64,000 bases of DNA, from assembly GCA_014898415.1 (NCBI GenBank), contig RCTD01000004.1, positions 1,611,001-1,675,000 on the forward strand, given 5' to 3'. The translations under genes and the position numbers were made by a program. The stretch's first letter is position 1. Each line of letters begins with the position of its first letter. Source of the DNA: Stromatinia cepivora. Taxonomy: Eukaryota > Ascomycota > Leotiomycetes > Helotiales > Sclerotiniaceae. The notes below the pieces were generated by a model, which was not told the DNA's origin, ran no database searches, and saw nothing but the letters and a program-made list of their open reading frames with translations. Below are positions 23,050 to 34,937 of this stretch, piece after piece.

Positions 23050-26000
23050 ATGGCTAGCTTAGAAAATAACGAACAAGGTTCGTCACCTCGAAAGAGGCAG
23101 AAGCTCGACTCCTCCAACCCAACCTCAACCTCCTCAACCTCCTCAACCTCTACCTTTGTTTCCACCTCCATTTCTCTTGCAAATCCTCCTTCTCAATCAG
23201 ACGCAACAATCAATTCAAATATAAACGCAAACCTAAGTGACAAGATGGAAATCGATCAGCCAAGCCAAAGCTTGGTTTCTGAAGTTCCATTATCTTCCCG
23301 ACCTGAGCATGCTCAAGAAGTTCAATCTGGAATTCTTCACTATGTCAACAAGAAAAATCCCGGATTCCAAGGTATATTGAAGCAAAGGTATGCTTGTCTT
23401 GTCTTTTTACCAATATGATGCGATGTATTTCACTGTCATTCAAGATGATTCCTTGCAACAATTTGGTTATCTGCTTTTTTTTTTAAAACAAACTCTGGCG
23501 TCTACCTTACGAAATCCATCCGCTCCGCAATCATTTGCTTTCACTTTCGCTGTAGTTGATGCAATTTGCAATTATTGCAGATATTGTTCTGCAGTCACAT
23601 GTTAATTGTAACTTATTTCATTCATAAGCTCCAACTAATTTTGGTGATTAGATACACAGATTTCCTGGTCAACGAAATTTCCCTAGGAGGAGAAGTTGTT
23701 CACCTTAAGGATATCAAAGCCCCTCAAAGTCATCAAAACAGAGTACGTTATCATCCAACAAGACATCTCGATTCATGCTCCTTCTCTTAGCAGGACAAAA
23801 AGCTGATGATTGTGAACAGAATGCAGCAAATGCCAATGCCCTTTCAGCGGACATTGTCGACGAGAACCAGCCAGTAGCAGAAGTTGCAGGACAGAGTGAA
23901 TCAGAGAAAGCCACTTCTACCAATTCTGCTATAGCTGAAGCTGCACCTCTTGCAGATATTACCAATGACCACACCTCCACGGCTCCAATCACTCCAACTA
24001 TTGAAACCAGTGATGATGTTACTGCACAGCCATCTGCAGAAGAAACAAATGTCGTTCAAATCAAAGAAATCCGATCTAACGATATGGAAGTTCTTGTTGA
24101 ATATTTTGGTAATACTCTAGCTCTTGAGATCATTGAGCTCGACAAAAAAATCCAGCAGAAACCCAATGCTAAACCTGGTTCATTTGGCTCCCTCAAATCT
24201 GAGCCTATTGATGACAGACCCCGCCGTGGACGTATTCATGGGTTTGTGCGTTCACGTTTTGAGTCGCGTCTGGAGACTGAAGCCTTGGATGATAATTCTA
24301 TCAATATATTCGCAGCTGCTCCACAACAACAACGTGGCAGAGGACAAAACCAACGTGGGAGAGGACAACAAAATTCTGGCCGAGGAGATTTTCGTGGTCA
24401 ATCGAATGGCCAGCCAAAACCCAAGGGAAAAGTCGGATGGCAAGAACTTGGTGGTGAATACCTTCACTTCACACTTTACAAAGAGAATAAGGACACCATG
24501 GAAACTGTTAACTTGCTGTCTAAATTGCTGAGAACTGGCACCAAAGATTTCGCCTACGCAGGTACCAAAGACCGTCGAGCGGCCACCGCACAACGTGTTA
24601 GTGCTTTCCGACACCATGTCACAAGCATGGCTGATCTCAATAATAAGCTGAGATACGGCGTAAGAGTTGGTGATTTCAAGTATGAGAAGTACCCACTTAG
24701 ACTGGGTGATCTTGAAGGCAACGTTTTTACCATCACCTTACGTGATTGCCATTTCGGCGACGATACTGACATGGACGATGCTGCAAAGGTTCAATCGGCA
24801 GAAAAAGTTGTTGGTGATGCTATTGCACATTTACAAACCCGTGGTTTCCTTAACTATTTCGGCTTGCAACGTTTCGGTACCTTCGCAATCGGCACACACG
24901 AAATCGGCAAGTTGATCTTAAAAGGAAACTTCAAGGGTGCTGTCGATGCTTTGCTCACATTTAGCGAGGATGCACTCGCAGCAGCCCAGTCGGGAAAAGA
25001 TGGAGGAAATATTGGTAGAGATGATATGGGACGCGCCCTTGCTATCCATAAATTCCGGGAAACTGGCAGAAACTACTGTAGGGACCATCTTCCACCAAGA
25101 TTTTCCGCGGAGCGTGCTGTCATTCAACACATGTCTTCGGCCCGCAAGCGCGACGATCACGCAGGTGCTATACTATCAATTTCGCGCCATCTCCGTACCA
25201 TGTACGTGCATTCATATCAATCTTTCATTTGGAACATCGTTGCCTCCAGAAGATGGGAATGCTATGGAGCTAAAGTTATTGAGGGCGATCTTGTTTTGGT
25301 AGAGAGCAAAGCCCCTGAACAAAAAGATGAAGTTGATGAAAATGGAGAAGTTGTGATTCACGCATCTGGAGGAGATGCCGCACTTAGTTCCGACGAAGTT
25401 TTCCAGCGTGCACGCTGCCTTTCGGCCGAAGAAGCTAACAGTGGCAATTTCACCATCTTCGATATTGTCCTCCCTATGCCAGGTTATGACATCGAATACC
25501 CTAGCAACGAAATTGGAGATTATTACAAGGAATTTATGGCTAGTGAACAAGGCGGCGGTCTGGATCCTGCCGATATGCGCCGAAAGATCAAGGACTTTAG
25601 TCTCAGTGGTAGCTATAGACACCTTATCGGCCAAGTCAAAGAGGGCATGACTTTCGAAGTCAGAACCTACCACGATGAAAGAGAGCAGTTGGTTGAGACT
25701 GACTTGGAGATCATCGAGAAGGCCAATGCTCAGGCGAATGGTCCCAGCCACATCGCAACCACTCACGTATATACTAGGAGAGAAAGTGATCCACACGGGT
25801 ATGCATCTTTCCAGGAGAATAACCGTCATCTGGAAAACGATCAACAGAACAATGGCCATCAAGATAATGGTCAAAAAAATAACGGTCATCAAGACAATGG
25901 CATTCAGAACGATCGACGTGGAAGACAACAAGGTGGCCGTGCTCGTCACATGGCCGATGCTGCGGAACAAGGTCGCCAAAATCACGCTGTTTACGGTGGT

Positions 26001-26717
26001 AGCGCTCAGCATAATGCTTGGAAAGCACTACCAACCAAGCTTGCTGAAGAAGACAAAGCTGCGGCTGAAGCCTGGGAGGAAGAAAAGCTAAAGCCTGTCG
26101 ATGTGGATGCTATCAAGCAGCCAATATATCAGGAGACATTCATACAAACTTCTGCAGATGATGAGGGTCGTCGTACCGGAGTTAGAATTCAACAAACTCT
26201 CGGTTCGAAGAACGAGGTTATCGTAGAGAACTCCTCGAAAGATGCAGCATCAGGTACCGAGAAGAAGCCAAAAGTCGAAGTCACCGAGCTCCCAGGTGCC
26301 GAATCTGATGAGGACATTGAGGCCCAAGAGGGAGGTGTCAAGCTCGAAGCTTCAGTTGGCCTGAAGAGATCTGCTGAAGAGATTTCGAAGGGACCTGTTG
26401 ACGGGGACGAGAAAGACGAAGCAGTCATCGAAGTTGTTAAAGTTGACGATGAGAAGGTCAGCGATCCTGCTGTAGCTTCTACTAAGATCAAGGAGGAGGA
26501 TAAAGCATCCGAATCACTTGAGGCAACATCTGCTGATGCTGAAATGGCGGGCGCACCATATGCGGAAGAAGTTACTGGGGAGACGAGACCTGCACGACTT
26601 GCGGTCATTGTCAAATTTGGTCTTGGCTCAAGCATGTATGCTACAATGGCCCTTCGGGAGTTGATGCAGCGAGGAGGCGTCCAGGTCTACCAACCAGACT
26701 TTTCTTCTGGCAGATGA
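23050..26717 (+). CDS. PUS7: tRNA pseudouridine synthase Pus7 (TruD family)
   Basis: Exons 23050-23387, 23652-23742 and 23820-26717 give 1108 residues. Pus7/TruD isomerises uridine to pseudouridine in tRNA (position 13 and others), U2 snRNA and some mRNAs. Family motifs are all visible: TDFLVNEI (about residue 115), GTKDRRA with the catalytic Asp near 394, NYFGLQRFGT (about 488), HSYQSFIWN and the closing LGSSMYATMALREL block (about 1077), so the protein is complete. It is longer than yeast Pus7. The additions are an N-terminal Ser/Thr-rich region with KRQK (possible nuclear signal), an RGRGQ-type RGG-like stretch near residue 310, a His/Gln/Asn-rich insertion around 807-847 and an acidic Glu-rich segment near the C-terminus. 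Intron 2 is set at 77 bp, ending TGAACAG, because the nearer AG breaks the frame. Confidence 0.9.
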
Positions 26718-27417
26718 TTTATTTCTTGCATTGAAGCGGTCGTCATATGGTTGGAGATGGAGTTTGAGGCCAATTATCTGTATTTAGATCTGGTATGATT
26801 TGTTGACATTAGATACGTAGATTCATTTTTTGATGCACATGGAGGTCAGCGTGACCAGGTAAGAGGTTGCCGACCGCAAATATCAAGCAGTTACTTGTTA
26901 ATAGACTCCATACCTGTTGATATGGCATGAATAAAAAGTACAGTTGTTAAGAATGTAATCCTCGAAACAATGTTTTGAATTAAATTTTGAAGTGAACTTC
27001 CATTCTCTCTCTGATCCTCGCCCCCTACTTCCATGGCAGGTTTTGACCCACGCAATCAAAAGCTTTTCATGAATTTTCTCCAACATATTTCATACCATCT
27101 TCTTCTATCGCACATATTAAGCTGGCCGCAGTTGTAAAATTGGGCGTCTCATGATCATGCCGAACTCATCAAACTTTTTTTTTGGTAGTATTTGAGCATT
27201 CAAAGTAGGTGTTTAACGCTTAATGAGATATCCTGTCCTAATGCATTCGCGTTGTATAATCTGCATTTATGTCTAGATTTTACACCCATTTTAAATCTTC
27301 CTAACATACAATAATATACAATACAATATAATCCACATCTACGTCTAAAACTTACGTTTAGACCCCTATGTCAAAATCTTCATAACAATCATACAATACA
27401 AATACAATAAATACAAT
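26718..27417. other. Convergent 3' intergenic region
   Basis: 700 bp between the ends of PUS7 and the cysteine dioxygenase gene, which converge here. Contains only AT-rich UTR-like sequence with TACAATA-type repeats around 27305-27415. No gene seen. Confidence 0.6.
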
Positions 27418-28194
27418 CTACACCTGCCCGCCAACCCTCCTCCCAAACTCGGAATAGAAATTAGACTGTGTAACATGACTCTTCCTCCCAGTCCCCTCAT
27501 CAAAAATATTACAGCCCTCCCTCGCCGCATTCGGCGGCGTATATAAATGTAAACTCACTGCTACATTATGAGACGAGGGATTGGAGATTTTGTGGAGCCC
27601 GAGATTGTCGGACATGTAGGTGACTTGGTTGGTGGTGTAGGTGGTGGTTTTTATTATTGTGGGCGGAGCGGGGACGGGTGGGGTATTGGAGGGGAGGGGG
27701 GGTTGTGAGGTGGAGGGGAATGTGTAGCGTGTTTCGGTGAGGGTTCCTGAGAGCACTTTCATGAGACAGTGCGCGTCGGCGTGGTCGTGTAGCGGAGAGC
27801 CTTTTCCGGGGGTCCAGACGAGGATTAACTGGATGGGGATTTATGGTTAGTTCTGCGGTTTCAAGGGTGGAAGAGAAATGGTAGGTGGGGGTGAAGTGAG
27901 TCTTACCAGGTTACTTTTCCCATTTCCTTCGTCGATCAAATTTCTGGTGTAGCCTCTACTTAGATCCGCGAATGCATATTGTTTCCATTCGTCTTGGTTA
28001 GATATGTGGTTTTCCATTAAGGAGCGCAGTTCCTCTACATCTACGTCGGCGGATGTGAGGCCAGAGGATGGTCCGAGGATTCTGGAGAGGTTTGCGACGA
28101 GTTGGTGGAAGGAGTCTGGGGATGAGGCAGGTTTGGTGGAGGGGAAAGAGTTTGAGCATGCGCCAGTGGCATCGAGGGCTATAGATGGTGTCAT
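27418..28194 (-). CDS. CDO1: Cysteine dioxygenase
   Basis: Exons 27907-28194 and 27418-27828 (78-bp intron, phase 0) encode 232 residues, the usual size. The enzyme is a cytosolic cupin with mononuclear Fe(II) that oxidises L-cysteine to cysteine sulfinate, the entry to taurine/sulfate formation and cysteine detoxification. The cupin motif [17 protein letters not shown] supplies His110 and His112 as iron ligands and Cys117, the position of the Cys-Tyr crosslink in mammals. The third ligand is His190 in SLHLYTPP. A Pro/Thr-rich insertion (about 138-155) separates the two cupin motifs, as in other fungal members. It is divergent from the parvulin gene, with 456 bp between starts. Confidence 0.93.
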
Positions 28195-28650
28195 TTTGTG
28201 GGTGTGTTATATTGAATCGCGAAGGTATTGTCTAGCTGGGTATATTTTCAATGGAAGAAAGTCTATCGAACGAAATAATAAACTCTATGTATATCTGGAA
28301 ATGATACAAGCAAGTGTGAAGAGATAGAAGAAACGAGAAACTGTCTATACAAATTGAAAATCATGAAACAAATAAAGAATACCCTATAAAAAGATAAATG
28401 ATTGTATACAAGAACATTCTTCAAAGAAATGAAATGAAGTCAAACTTTCAATCCCATCCCATGATCGGAAAGAATTCCGAGGTCCCGACAGGCATTTGTT
28501 AAATGCCCCTCCATCGAATTCGGTTAGCGCATATTTCGTACATATCAAATTGAGTGTACTCCACTAACAACATCCAGCTCCAGACTTCCAACTCTTCATC
28601 GCAACGAATAGGAAAGCCAGTACATTACTTACCTCGAGCCATTCATCATC

Positions 28651-29218
28651 ATGCCACCAGCTAAGAAAGCCGCCGGGAAAGGAGGAAAGGGAAAGGGTAA
28701 AGACGATACTGGCGATGCGAAAGAAACGGCAGTTAAAGGTGCCCAGCAAATCAATGTTCGACATATACTTGTGCGTCTTACCTGACATTTTGATTTTAAT
28801 TTTGATTTTCGAGTGTCTCGTTATTCTGGACTGGGTATTGATATATGTATTTACAATAGTGCTCCAAACATAGTAAAATGACGGAAGCGCTGCAGAAGCT
28901 AGAGGCTGGTGCTAAGTTTGACGATGTGGCTCGTGAGTTTTCGGAGGATAAGGCAAGGGCTGGTAGGTTCTTCTTGTTTGCTAGTTTTTGCGTTTTATAT
29001 GTATCTCTTTCTGGTGGGGGAGAGACTCGACTAGGGGAAACGAGCTGATATGAGACAATGTAGGAGGAGCATTGGGGTGGAAAGGGAAAGGAGATTTGGA
29101 TCCTGAGTTTGAGAAAGTGGCTTTTGAGATGGAGGCGAGTACTACGGCGAAGCCAAAGTATAGGGAGGTGAAGACGGGGTTTGGATATCATATTGTTATG
29201 GTTGAAGGGAGGAAGTAG
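28651..29218 (+). CDS. PIN4: Parvulin-type peptidyl-prolyl isomerase (PIN4/Par14-like)
   Basis: Three exons (28651-28770, 28860-28962, 29064-29218; introns 89 and 101 bp) give 125 residues, close to human Par14 (131). The first 35 residues are Lys/Gly-rich (KKAAGKGGKGKGK), the basic tail that in Par14 binds DNA and pre-ribosomes. The parvulin domain follows: VRHIL, CSKHSKMTEALQKL, FSEDKARAGGALGW, then the closing GFGYHIVMVEGRK. There is no WW domain, so it is not Pin1/Ess1. By family, it catalyses cis-trans isomerisation of X-Pro bonds with a likely nuclear/nucleolar role in ribosome assembly. Confidence 0.92.
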
Positions 29219-29656
29219 GAAGGGAGGACTAGATGACGCGGGGAATGGGTTATGAAAGCAAATCGAAGGATGAAATGGGATTGGTGGGTGAAATGGAGGA
29301 TAGGAAGAACATAAAATTGCGAGCGGAGAGGTGTCGGGCGTTGTTTCAGGAGAGTGCATTTATCAGGTTCTAGGTGAGCCTATGGATAGGGCAGAGAATC
29401 TATCTTGCTTTCAAGTTCATGAATCTTGCCTCCACAAATCACAGAGTTGGAAGTCAAAAGGATGTGGCATGGCTGCAAGTAAGTTGCGAAGAAGGACGTC
29501 ATACATGCATATTCACGCGCGTTCACTCTGCGAAAAAGGACGAGATTTTGTTGCTCCATAGCCAATGTCATTGCCACCAGTAATCCACGCTATGTGTGTA
29601 TAAATCCGAATGATACAATGTCTATCCGCTCTGAAAACTCCATCTCCGTGGCGTAT

Positions 29657-30333
29657 TTATTGCTCGGTTTGGAAGTAGTTGAGGAGCATGGTGCGCTCTT
29701 GGGACTCCTCACCCCAATCCTTGACAACAACGCATGAGCAGTTGACAACCTTGCGTGCGTTACCCTCACGGTCCAAAACACCTAGAAAATCGTCAGTAAT
29801 ATCCCATAGTAGTGGTGTCATATCCAACACTTACACAAACCAGCCCACTCGCCCAATTGCTTTCCGTCTGGAACCTTGATCAAGGGGATCTTGTGCTCGG
29901 AGCAGAGAGCAACGACCAACTTCTTGTATGCCTCCTCCTCGCAAGCCTCGTTGAGAACACACATGTGTGCTTGGCGACGGTCGAGAGCCTTGGAGGCTTC
30001 ACGGAGACCTCTGGCGAGACCATCGTGCATAAGTGCGAGCTTGAGGACACCCTTCAATGCGTCGATAACGGACATTTGTCCCTTGGATGCATCTCCAGAA
30101 ACTTCGACCTCATCGGCCTCGGCGACAATTGGGGAGGTTGGCTCTTCTACGTCAGACTGTGTAAAGGATGGAGGTTAGCGGCGATTACTTAAATGTAAAA
30201 ATCCGTCTCTTGAATTCTCGAATGTTGGTGGGGGGAAATATTCCCAACTGTATATGACTACATGCATTGCGCCAATGGCGCATAGGATTCATGAACCTTT
30301 TCGACCAAAAATTAACAAAAATAAACTCACCAT
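29657..30333 (-). CDS. RPS12: 40S ribosomal protein S12 (eS12)
   Basis: Three coding exons on the minus strand: 30331-30333 (just the ATG), 29835-30156 and 29657-29781, with introns of 174 and 53 bp, giving 149 residues. The acidic N-terminus ([20 protein letters not shown]) and core ([51 protein letters not shown]) are typical of eukaryotic eS12, a component of the 40S beak. The first coding exon contributes only Met, with the donor immediately after ATG; this is the only way to join the SDVEEP reading to an initiator. It shares a divergent promoter region with RPS22. Confidence 0.93.
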
Positions 30334-30921
30334 CTTGATTGTGATGATATCTTTAGGTCCTCGAAGAGTATGTTGATATATTTGTATTTTAATGTATGGA
30401 GAAAATTAGCTTCAGAATCTTGTGTTAATATTATTGTATGTTTAGCGAGACCCTAGCGACCAATTAGGTAAGCACGAAAAGTTCCCACAATGAATTTTAG
30501 AATTCTCCATAGTAAAATTTTGATTGAAAACCTCACGATCTTGAAATTTATTCCCTTTCCACGACAACTTCCACGCCAATTCTACAACGAGGTGTGTATA
30601 CTATGATGAAATATTTTTTCGAAAGTCCTTCATGATTGACACGGAGGAGTAAATCGATCATCTACTCAGTTGTAATTGTGGTATTTCTTGGTTTTGGCAT
30701 TTGATAAGCTTTGGCTTATTTTGTCACTATGAATCCATGAATCCATAGCAATTGAAAGATATCGACACTACTCACTCTATTCTCCAACACGAGCTTTAGA
30801 ACCCTCTTGTCAATCATGAGGGCACTCTTTATGCTTGAGAAATCTTGAAGGCTAACATATCGACTCTACAGATACCTCACTTTTGATCAGCAAGATTATT
30901 TGAGAATCTCTATCCGTCAAA
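30334..30921. promoter_or_regulatory. Shared bidirectional promoter region of RPS12 and RPS22
   Basis: 588 bp separate the start codons of two divergent small-subunit ribosomal protein genes, so both promoters and 5' UTRs lie here. A GAGACCCTAGCGACC segment at about 30448-30463 contains an ACCCTA core like the telobox found in some ribosomal protein promoters; this reading is tentative. A 5' UTR intron in either gene cannot be excluded. Confidence 0.5.
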
Positions 30922-31559
30922 ATGGTTAAGACTTCAGTCCTCAACGATGCGCTCAACGCCATCAACAACGCTGAGAAGGCCGGAAAGCGTCAAGTCCTCA
31001 TCCGCCCATCCTCCAAGGTTATTGTCAAGTTCCTCGGTGTCATGCAAAAGCAAGGTATGTCGGCAACGTTTCGTATTTTACATTTATTCGGCATGATAAC
31101 TAGATAATGATCTCAACTCCACACGATCAAAGTCCTTTAAGTTGCCGATATATCAATCTGCGCGGATCTTACACGTTCTCTGAATTTTACCCATGAAGTT
31201 ATATGTTTAATCTTTCGCAACATACTAATGTTTCTTTCTTTAGGCTACATCGGAGAATTCGAGGAGGTTGATGACCACCGTTCCGGAAAGATCGTCGTCC
31301 AATTGAACGGCCGGTAAGCAGAAACTTTGATGCCATCCTCAAAAATACGGTGCTGAATTTACAATACAGTCTCAACAAGACCGGTGTTATCTCCCCAAGA
31401 TACAACGTCAAGATCGAGGATTTCGAGAAGTGGGTTGTCAAGCTTTTGCCATCCCGTCAATTCGGACACATCGTCCTCACCACCTCCGCTGGTATCATGG
31501 ACCATGAGGAGGCTAGACGCAAGCACGTCGCCGGAAAGATCCTCGGTTTCTTTTACTAA
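30922..31559 (+). CDS. RPS22: 40S ribosomal protein S22 (uS8, S15a)
   Basis: Exons 30922-31054, 31244-31313 and 31370-31559 (introns 189 and 56 bp) encode exactly 130 residues, the canonical length. The sequence reads [19 protein letters not shown] at the start, has the [20 protein letters not shown] core, and ends with [15 protein letters not shown], all near-invariant in eukaryotic uS8, an rRNA-binding protein of the 40S body. Start context TCAAAATGG is favourable. Co-regulation with the divergent RPS12 is likely from the shared promoter. Confidence 0.96.
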
Positions 31560-32888
31560 ACGGAAAATATCAATAAAGGGATACAAAGTATCATGAGAAC
31601 TGTAGCCATCTAGGGTCTCCAGCTTCCGGGGTTGGAGTAATATCTAGGACAGGTCGCTGAATATACCCATTTCGTTCTTGCTTTACGCATAGTTTGAGTT
31701 CTTCTCTTGAAGAATAGATAAGGTCTACGCCAAAAGTCAATTTAATCTCATGATCACATAGTTCTCCTTTGCGAATATGCATAGTTGAAGTGACATGTTT
31801 CTGAAATGTTCTTGCTTGAAGTATGCAGTACTTTAGCTTGGCAAATCTACTGTTTTGTAGTAAGTACAAAAGCAACTATATGTGCACAAATATTATCCAG
31901 ACGGGATCTTAAGGCACGCGTATAGCGCTACCACAGGGTGTCTGCTTACAGTGAATCCTACCCGTATGCCATATTACAAGCAAATATGTTGTGGCACTAA
32001 CGACTCCTGAATGTGTGAACTCGAGCCAATCATAATACCCCACGGCGCATATTCGGGGCGTAAACATCAATATTATCATATCCTAAGCTTTTTGGCTTGA
32101 ACACAAAAATATTCCTATCTATATATACGAACTTTGAAAAACATCCCGAGTCGTGGTAGGATAAATGAAGGAATGTACCACGCCATATCGTGGTTCACTT
32201 CCTACACTACAAGATGCATCATGTATAATTTCAAGCGTCTTCGTAAGAAACATAACGAAATCCTTCGAGAAGGTTTCAATTGCCAAGATCTAATGAGCTT
32301 ACCATGTTTCGCTGTGCCGGATTTGTCCCATCACTCAAATCCTTTTACACAATCGTTCATAACCAGGAAATGGGACTACTTGTACAATATGGCGAGATTA
32401 ACATAACTTTTTTCGTGGAATGAAAGAATGGAGCATTGGCTCAAGGGGGTTATCCAGCTAGCGGGAGGATTTTGGTAGGAGCCAGACCCCCAAATTATAA
32501 GGTAGCATTTTGTGGTTGTGGCCAGAACATCGGAAGGAATCTCCACCCACATACAGCCAATAACTTTAGGACGAAAGTATTATGAGAAAATAAATATCGA
32601 GTAACTCAGCCAAAGAAGAGAATTACCTGCAAATTTCAATTCGTCGCCGCTGCACGCACATATATACAAACAGTTGTATATCCGTTCCTGTTTTAATCAC
32701 AATTCGTATAGGACTTTATCCAATCCACTCATATGCGCGTCGAGAACCTTCATTCCAAAGTCGGCAGGACTGGCCGCATTCGTTGTGCAAGGATAAATTA
32801 ACGGATTATCCAGAACAAGGGGGTCTCACAAGCAGCGGAAGTACCAGCAGGAGTACAAAGAGTTCTACTTTTTGGCCCTCCCGTTACG
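31560..32888. other. Intergenic region RPS22 to GT90 gene
   Basis: 1.3 kb. A 94-codon minus-strand open frame at 31591-31875 and a 90-codon plus frame at 32134-32406 lack domain features or plausible starts and are not called. The right end holds the GT90 5' UTR. Nothing else seen. Confidence 0.5.
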
Positions 32889-34937
32889 ATGGCTGGACAA
32901 AGTCGTCGCAGGAGCTCGAGTGCGGCATTTCAACATCGCACTGAAAAAGTGCACTTTGTTCCATTCGATGGACATGATGATACAAGAAGACCTTCTCTCA
33001 GCGCAATGATAATGACGACCCGGCGGAAAATGAAGTCTCGCCAATTCCTACTACTGATTACCATTTTTACCTTGGCTACATTCTCGATATTCTATTTACG
33101 GGCGCCTTTTCCATACCCTTCGAGTTCTTACCCATCTTCCAATCAGAAACCGAAACAGCCAAGCATACCTAATTCTCGAACACCTACTACCATTGATGAT
33201 GTGAAGAAACCACAGACAGCTTCATATCATATTGGTCCTTCGCATCCAGTTTACCAATTGATCAAGGATAATGAGCAAGCATTCGAGAATGTAAAGGCAA
33301 AACAATCGAAGACGCTGGAGGGAGCAGTGGCAGAATATAGAAAACGATATGGGATACCTCCACCTCCTAACTTCGACAAATGGTACAATTTCGCAAAGTC
33401 AAAAGGGGTACAACTTATCGACGAATATGATAACATCCATACATCCTTAACGCCGTTTTGGGGGCTGAAACCGGAAACCATAAGAGGAAGAGCGCGAGAA
33501 GCATTGGGCTTTCCCAATAATTTAATAGGACTGTTGATTAGAGGAGGAAAGGTTACAAAGATTGAGGGAGGGAATCAATGGCAGCAAGATGCTACGGTTG
33601 GAATGATGAAGCCATTCTTGAAGTATCTCCCCGACATGGACCTCTGCTTCAATATTCACGACGAACCTCGCGTGGTTGTGCCATATGATGACTTGGCTCG
33701 ACTAGTGCATGTTGCAAAGGACCAGAATATGCCAAATGCGAATTCAGTTGAAGCACCCAGGAATTCATGGTCGCCAAGACCGATAGATGTTGTTAGCGAT
33801 GGCCTGCGAGTGCCGGAAGTAAAGACCACACGATTCAACGTCTTTTCCCATCAGCCAACCTGGACCCATTCGAGGCTGTCCTGCCCTCCAGATAGTGCCG
33901 TCAGGAGTCTTGATGATGGACTGATAGAGGACAATTACGCCAGTTATGCTGCGACGGAGCTGGGATTTGTCTACAATCAAACTGCATTCTCCGATATTTG
34001 TCAATCACCTTCTTTCAGCGAATCCTTCGGATTTTTTGATCGACCCAACGCCTTCAACATCGTACATGACTTGTTTCCGATTTTCTCGCAGTCGAAAATC
34101 TCGTCGTTCTCCGACATATTATACCCATCTCCTTGGTACTGGTATGGCAAGGTACCATATGAGGAAGCCGAGGACAAAGCATGGAAAGACAAGGAAGATA
34201 GGATATACTGGAGGGGTTCGACAACTGGAGGCTTCAGTAGAGATGGTGGCTGGAGACGACAACACAGACAAAAGGTGGTTCAAAAAGTCAATTCTGGCGA
34301 TCAGGCAAAAATTTTGGTCAATCGAGGTGAAGAGACCAAGGAAGATTGGCAGGTGAAGAATGTGCCACGGAGTGATTTCAAGGAAATTTTCGATATTTTC
34401 TTCTCCCATGTTGGACAATGCGACCCTGGGGATTGCGATGCACAAAAACAGTTTTTTGATGTTAAAGAGGCGGCGAAGCAGCAAGATGCGTGGAAATATA
34501 AGTACCTACTTGATATGGATGGAAATGCTTTCAGTGGACGATTTTACGCGTTCTTGAAAAGCAAAAGTTTAGTGTACAAAATGGCTATCTTCAGAGAATG
34601 GCACGAGGAATGGTTGAAGCCTTGGGTGCATTATATCCCTTTGAGCTTGAGAGGGGATGAATGGGTTGAGGCAGTACGATGGTTTGCGGGAGAAGATATT
34701 GGGAAGAAAGAAGCGGAGCGAATTGCCCTTCAGGGAAGAGACTGGGCAAATCATGTGCTCAGGAATGAAGACCTGGAAGTATGGTTCTTCAGGTTAATGC
34801 TCGAGTAAGTTCCCATTTCGTCATTGGTTCTGCTTTTTTGCTTTCGGATACAGTACTAACATCCATTAAGATATGGCAGATTAGTTGATGATGACCGAGA
34901 AATTATCGGTTACACTGGAACAACAGGATCGACATGA
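32889..34937 (+). CDS. GT90-family glycosyltransferase (CAP1/CAP59-related, xylosyltransferase-like)
   Basis: Two exons (32889-34804, 34871-34937; 66-bp intron) give 660 residues. Type II membrane topology: a basic cytosolic tail, one signal-anchor helix at about 52-70 (QFLLLITIFTLATFSIFYL), a Pro/Ser-rich stem, then a lumenal catalytic domain. GT90 hallmarks are HPVYQLIKDNEQAFENV near the stem, RIYWRGSTTGG at about 438 and YKYLLDMDGNAFSGRF at about 536, followed by the WxxHYIPL block. The short last exon supplies the conserved tail DDDREIIGY. The family includes Cryptococcus Cxt1 beta-1,2-xylosyltransferase and animal POGLUT. A Golgi role in glycan or wall polysaccharide decoration is likely; the acceptor is unknown. 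Confidence 0.88.

Noticed and set aside
25212..26012. A 266-codon open frame on the minus strand
   Set aside because: It lies fully inside the conserved Pus7 coding exon; its Val/Ile/Leu-rich translation is a by-product of sense codon usage (Glu/Asp/Asn codons read backwards).
31591..31875. 94-codon minus-strand frame downstream of RPS22
   Set aside because: No domain, no splice-linked partner exon, probably UTR of RPS22 on the other strand.
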